Source: Ettlia oleoabundans (Eukaryota; Chlorophyta; Chlorophyceae; Chlamydomonadales). From it: DNA of 12,571 nucleotides. The stretch lies in assembly GCA_019693395.1 (NCBI GenBank), contig JAAMXP010002193.1:6110-18680 (forward strand). The letters run 5' to 3'. Below the pieces are notes generated by a model that was not told the origin of the DNA, ran no database searches, and worked only from the letters and a program-made list of their open reading frames with translations. Made by a program: the position numbers and the translations under genes. How positions within the stretch are numbered: position 1 is the stretch's first letter; each line of letters starts with the position of its first letter. Shown piece by piece: positions 7,598-12,571 of this stretch.

Positions 7598-10500
7598 TAC
7601 GGGCGCCGGCGCCGCTGCCTCAGGCTGCAGCTGCCAATGTTGCGGGGCGGCATTCGGTCCCTTGACCCCCGGTCTGAAGGCTGTGGTGGCTAACACCCCG
7701 CAAGCATTTACCACCACTGCCACGCACGGCCCCTTCACCGCCAGCCCCTGCCAGCTCGCACCGCTGCACCTGGCTGCAGCGCTAGGGCGGGATGCGTGCG
7801 TAAAGGCCCTGCTGGAGTCAGGTGAGCTGGGTGCTGTGCACAGCTGGTTGGGGATGATGGGGGCATCACGGTCAGGGTGGGGCTTCTTGCTTCAGGGATG
7901 CAGGGCTGCGCCGTGTTCAAGCTGCAGCGCACGTGCGTGCAGTGGGTTAGACGGCTCTTTCTAGGGCAAGCCAATGGCAAGAAGCCATCTCCTCGGTCTG
8001 CCGTTTTGCACCCGTCACGGTCCTGAGTCGATGCCATCCGTACCACCATGCTCAATCCCTCCCGCCTGTGGTTGCCATAGGTGCAAGCCCCTTTGTATGG
8101 ACCCGCCCGCCCGGTCCACCCAGCTCCAATTCCAGCGAGGAAGGTGGCGCGGACGCAGGTGCCGGTGGTGTTGGGGAAGATGAGCAGGAGACTGATGGGT
8201 ACAGCAGCTACGAGGGCGTGTGCTGCTCTGTGGTGTACCAGTCTCTCAAACAGCTTCTCCCCAGTTCAGCCGAGTTCCCGTACACCTTCACCCTGGCACA
8301 GCTGCTGCTGCGCACCCCATGCAGCCCGCTGCTGCTGGCAGTGAGGTTTGGCAAGCAGACCACGGCAGCAACTCTGCTTGAGGCCATGGAACGCTGCGCA
8401 AGCTGCGGCAACATGTCCACTAGCAGTAGTATCGCTGGTAGTGGTAGTGGCAGCAGCTGCCTTAGTAGTAGTAGCACTTGCACGTCGGTCAACGCCAACA
8501 GCGGGAATGACAGCGGGGTAACAAGCGAGGCCAGCACCAGCGACCTTGCAGGCAACACCGGCGATAGCTCTACTAGCAGCACCAGCAGGACGACAAGTGG
8601 TGCCCGAGACAGCCTGTCGCTGCATCTTGATGCAGCCCTGGCCTACTGGCCGGTAGCCAGCGAGCCTCATGTGGATCTACTGCGCAGATTGCTTGCTGCT
8701 GGCAGCTGCAGCGGTAGGGGGGCCAGCTCCGGCACCAGCCGTAGCAGATGTGACGCTCAGCCACTGCGTCGCCTGCTGCCGGCGGTGCTGTCTCGTTACA
8801 ACAACTGCAACCCGCAGAGCGGCATGGCTGATAAGCTGCGGGAGGGGCTCAGGGAGGTACTGAGGCATGTATTGCCTCTGCCAGATGGAGCGCCGAGCGA
8901 GCCAGATGGGCAGCACTCACCTGAAATGGGGGGCGGCGAAGCAGGGGCCAGTGCTGGATCGATAGCCTGGCGGGAGGGGTTGGAACCACCTTCGGCTCCA
9001 GTCCTGTGGCAGCTGCTCACTGCGGCGGTGAGTCTGTGTGCATGCTGCCCTCTAGTAGGAGTGGTGAAAGGTGTGGAGGAGCATCCCTGATGGCAGGCAG
9101 TCCGGGCCACCTTGGGCTTCCTGCATGGTTCGTCTCTGCAACCCACCAGTGCAGGGATTAACCTGTCGTCATCTGGCCTGCTGCGTTGCGTCTCCTGTCA
9201 TCATGGACTGTGTCACTGCTCCCCATCAGCCTGCCCCAGCTGCCTTCCCACCCTTTCTCGCTTGCGCCTTCACCCCCATCCCCCATCCCCCACCCTCACC
9301 CCGCCCACCCACACACCACCACTGCCACCACCACAAACTCCACCCCCGTGCAGGTGGTGTGTCGGGATGAGCAGCGCAGCACACAGCTTCTAGCTGCGAT
9401 GGATGCCGGCAGTCCTGACCCTTGGGCAGACGGCACCGCCAACTGTACCCTGCTATGCACTGCCGCTGCGCACGACATGGCGGGAGTGGTGGAGCGGCTG
9501 CTGGCGCGACCGCCGCCACCACCTGGACACGGCCCTCCTCCCTTCAATGCCAACATGTGAGGCAGTCGACGCGTCTGTTAATGTGGATGTCCATGTGCTA
9601 ATGTGTCGACTCCATTCAACTGCTGTGAAGGTGTTGATGTTACTAATATAGCACCTCATTGCAGGTTGTCTGCGGGAAATCGGACCGCAATGCCTCTTCA
9701 CCAACGTTAATGCCAATGCCCTGTTGCCGCTGTTGTCGTGTTGTTTTGTGGGTGCAGGTGGGGCCCCGATGGACTCAGTGTGCTTATGGCAGCTGCACAC
9801 CGCGGCAGCCTGGCAGCCCTGCAGGCGTTGCTGGCGGCGGGAGCCACGGTTAACCTGGCGGGTGAGCGCTGCAACTCTGCATGGCAGAGCCGCCCTTGCA
9901 ATACACATCCTCCTGTGCATTTATTGATTGGCAAATCACTCCACCATCAAGGCACAGGCTGAGCAGCAGGAGTGGCTGGCATTTCATTTCTGTTTAGCCT
10001 CGCCAAGCAGCTGCTTGATTGCTACTCCAGCTACCAGTAACCTGCCTCTGAGCATACGTGTAAAGCTGCTGATTTATTCTTGCTGTCCCTAATGCGGTTG
10101 TGCAGACGAGATGGGCAGCACCGCGCTGCATTGGGGCGTTGTGGGCGACAACCAGGAGGCGATTATGCTGCTGGCACAGGCAAGCATGAAGCGAAGTTGG
10201 TAATGTTCAAACCCCCACCGGTTCGCAGCCTTAGGCCAGTCGTCACCACACTGCACCTCCGTCTATCCGTTGCTCACGCCCACTTGTTACCCATCTCACT
10301 ATTTTGCTCCTCATCACCACCTGCAGCACGGAGCAGCTGTGGACCAGGCGGGTGTAGTTCATGAGGAGGAGGAGCACCTAGAGAAGCCCATGCTCACAGC
10401 CGTGGCCCGCAAGTGGGTTGGTGCCTGCTCAGCGTGCTGCTTAACTGCGCCAGAGTGGCACGCAGCAGGCGGGGCAGCAAAGTAGTGTATTGGTCGGTCT

Positions 10501-12306
10501 GTCGGGGTGCTACTTGAGGCGGAGCAGGGTGCAACCCAAAGGTAACAGCGCGGTTACAATCAGCAGCTGCCATGGTTACACCATCACCAGTTCCCGCTCG
10601 AGCATGGGTGCCCACACCGTTGCCTCCCATCCTGCCCCTCCGCCGCAGCAACCTGGCCATGATTCGTCTGCTGGCGGGTCTGGGTGCCAGCCTAGACGAG
10701 CCTGCCTCCTCAGGATCCACACCGCTGTCCGTGGCTGTGTGCTGGGAGCAACAGGAGGCCGCAAAGCTGCTGCTGCAACTGGGGGCAGACCCAAACCAGG
10801 TATGTGGGGGTGGGTATTTATGAGAGGGCCAGTTGCCATCCTTGCACATGTCTGTGTTTGCTGTATGTATTCTTTCACATGCAATGGAAGATCGTCCTGC
10901 AGGTGCTGCCGTCTCACGTGAATGGCGGGTGCTATCCCATGTGGTCTGATAGCTACAGCGCCGAAGAGGTGGGTGGTGGGCTTCGATAGCGTCACTCCTT
11001 TGCATCAGCAAATGCCAGTGTGTCAGCTGACGCCTTTGGCAGGAGGGAAAGGTGGGGCGACGACGGGAAACTGACGGTGCACAAAGTAGCATTTCTTCCC
11101 TGTAAACATGCAAGGCGCGAGGATGTGCGGGGTCTGAGGCACGCCAGTGTTCCTTGCTGCCCTCACATCGCCACCCCTTACTTCCAATGTGCAGGCACAC
11201 ACAGTGCTGGGCATGGCATGCTCTCGGATGGATCACAGGGACCACCTGGCAATGCTGTTGGAGGTGGGTGCTTATACACAGCGATGGCAGCTGGTGGATC
11301 AGTGGGCTTGAATTAGGGACGCAGTTGAGGGTTGTGATGTCTTGCAGCAATGCATATTACGCCGTGGGCGTTAACCTGCGTGTAGACGCAGTCTGAAGAT
11401 CCTCAGCATGGCCAACTTGGTGGAGGTAGGTTGGCCAAATTTACCACGCTTCCCCACGTTGTTTGCCCCTCTGCCAATGTGTGCTGTATGCTGGAATGCA
11501 GGCGGGTGCGGATCCCACGCTGTGCCACCCTAAGACCGGGCTCACTCCAGCAGCCGAGGCGTGCAGCATAGGTGATGCTGCTGCCCCACCAGGCGCACAG
11601 TCCGCTCGCATGGCTGCCTCAACACCTTCAGCCTGCCAGCCTGTCTGCCGCCTGTCTGTGTTCCCCAAGCGCTATGCTGAAACCGCGATGCCTGCTGCAT
11701 GCCCTCCCTTGTTGCCATCCAACCTGGCGCCCCTTCCACAGGCGCGCTAGAGGAGGCTGCTCTGCTGATTGAGCTCACAGCAGAGCCGGCTGGGCCCTGG
11801 ACATTGGAGGAGCTGGGGTGGGTGCAGGCGGTGGCGGAAGCGGTGAGTGGAATACATAAGAAGAGCGTGTGGGCGCAGGTACGCACAGTCGCCAGATCCA
11901 TCGTACTCTGTGCTGCTGCCGCTGGGTGCTGGGGACGACCATAGCAAGCAAGCCAATGGGACAGCAGGGCGAAGCAATCAAACCATGCATGCCGACCTAT
12001 CCTCCTTCTCACACACGGTCATATATGTTCAGCTACCCACCACCCCGGTCTCTCCAACTTCCCCCACATCTGCACAACATGTAGGCGGGCAACTTCTACT
12101 GGCACCACTCCTCCTACCCAGAAGCAGCCCTGGAGCCGCTGCTAGACGCATGGAGGCGCCAGCCCTCGCCGCCACCAGCACCGCCCCCCCATGCCTGCAC
12201 CGCCATTGTGTCCGGACTGTTGGCCCACCCGGCGCTGCAAGTGGCGGAGGGAGCGCACACGGTGCACTGCTGCTTCCTCTATGCTCCCGTGGTTCAAGCT
12301 TGTTGA
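7575..12306 (+). CDS. ankyrin-repeat protein with Ser-rich insert, 13 exons, about 788 residues
   Basis: Exons: 7575-7821, 8081-9027, 9354-9556, 9758-9861, 10106-10179, 10327-10412, 10649-10799, 10903-10968, 11195-11263, 11399-11425 (uncertain), 11502-11571, 11742-11842 and 12085-12306 (TGA 12304-12306). An N-terminal Cys cluster (C18, C20, C22, C23) precedes the first ankyrin-like unit, LAPLHLAAALGRDACVKALL (61-80). Exon 2 has a diverged unit (about 161-186) and a Ser/Gly-rich low-complexity insert (about 194-260). Clear repeats follow: LSVLMAAAHRGSLAALQALL, GSTALHWGVVGDNQEAIMLL then HGAAVDQ, NNLAMIRLLAGLGASLDEP, STPLSVAVCWEQQEAAKLLL then GADPNQ, HTVLGMACSRMDHRDHLAML, and AGADPTL. The C-terminal 73 residues are not ankyrin-like and contain a Pro-rich stretch. 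No membrane segment or catalytic domain is visible, so a protein-binding scaffold role is inferred from the repeats. The exon 10 region has a frame conflict. No TGTAA is seen after the stop within the window. Confidence 0.85.
10180..10326 (+). other. GC-AG intron in the ankyrin gene (intron 5)
   Basis: The upstream exon ends CTGGCACAG and the intron begins GCAAGC; the acceptor is CACCTGCAG, ending at 10326. The join gives MLLAQ|HGAAVDQAG, exactly the canonical end of one ankyrin helix followed by the turn of the next unit, with phase 0 on both sides. The nearest downstream GT donors (in AGTTGGTAATG, 10195-10205) break the frame or replace the conserved residues, so the GC donor is well supported by the protein. 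Confidence 0.75.
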
Positions 12307-12571
12307 GGGGTTTAGGCTGTGGAATGCATTGGCAATGCTCAAACCTTGCTTCTTGGGTTTACGGCTAGGGTCTGCCCTTGTGTTGTTCCCGACATTGGGG
12401 GCAGTCGTTGTTGAGGAATGGCGACAGATATGCAGCCTTAAGGATGGAAACTGGTCTTTCTACTTATAGTTAGGCTGGGATTGGGGTGCTCTGCCCAGCT
12501 TGATTTCTCAGATCTGCACCATGATGGCACGCATGGGTCCCTAAATCCCCCCCGTCCCAACCCAACCCAGC
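12307..12571. other. 3' flank of the ankyrin gene
   Basis: This follows the ankyrin stop codon and runs to the window edge. It should contain at least part of the 3' UTR, although no TGTAA occurs before the end. I see no convincing coding sequence, RNA gene or repeat in it. Confidence 0.5.

Noticed and set aside
8408..8610. Repeated AGC/AGT-type Ser codons as a possible satellite or mobile fragment
   Set aside because: The run stays in the ankyrin-gene frame, mixes Ser, Gly and Thr codons irregularly and has no terminal repeats or target duplication; it is an expanded low-complexity insert.
10394..11350. Long minus-strand open frame of 318 codons
   Set aside because: It runs opposite the spliced ankyrin exons, crosses their introns, is rich in His/Cys/Arg/Ser with no domain character, and is explained as an antisense shadow of GC-rich coding sequence.
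11440..11500. Possible snoRNA or tRNA in the short introns
   Set aside because: No tRNA A/B boxes, and no convincing C/D or H/ACA box pairs with a closing stem were seen in any intron.

Overview
The window reads as nuclear DNA of a green alga, most likely a chlorophycean (volvocine-like) species. It is fairly GC-rich, and its genes are broken into many short exons by introns of about 75-360 bases, nearly all ending in TGCAG or a similar acceptor. The coding sequence is rich in Ala, Gly and Gln/Ser low-complexity runs. A TGTAA element, the usual green-algal poly(A) signal, lies about 250 bases after the first gene. The organism call is inferred from these features and no species is claimed.

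Three protein genes can be reconstructed. (1) Positions 261-3993, plus strand: the 3' eleven exons of a UTP3/SAS10 homologue, a nucleolar SSU-processome protein. Its N-terminal start lies left of the window. (2) Positions 6794-4528, minus strand: a four-exon gene for an approximately 500-residue protein that I cannot assign to a family. It is tail-to-tail with UTP3. (3) Positions 7575-12306, plus strand: a thirteen-exon ankyrin-repeat protein of about 788 residues with a long Ser-rich insert, head-to-head with gene 2 across a shared upstream region of 700-800 bases.

The three genes show no obvious functional link. UTP3 belongs to 18S rRNA maturation, gene 3 is a generic protein-interaction scaffold, and gene 2 is unknown. 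The main points of interest are two apparent GC-AG introns with the same donor hexamer (AG|GCAAGC) in two genes, a local reading-frame conflict in the ankyrin gene near 11348-11398, repeated intron placement at the same point of ankyrin units, a 10-bp perfect hairpin in the UTP3 3' UTR, and an unrecognised gene 2 protein. I saw no RNA genes, mobile elements, CRISPR arrays or phage-like content. All exon models were spliced by eye for phase and motif continuity and are not supported by transcripts.
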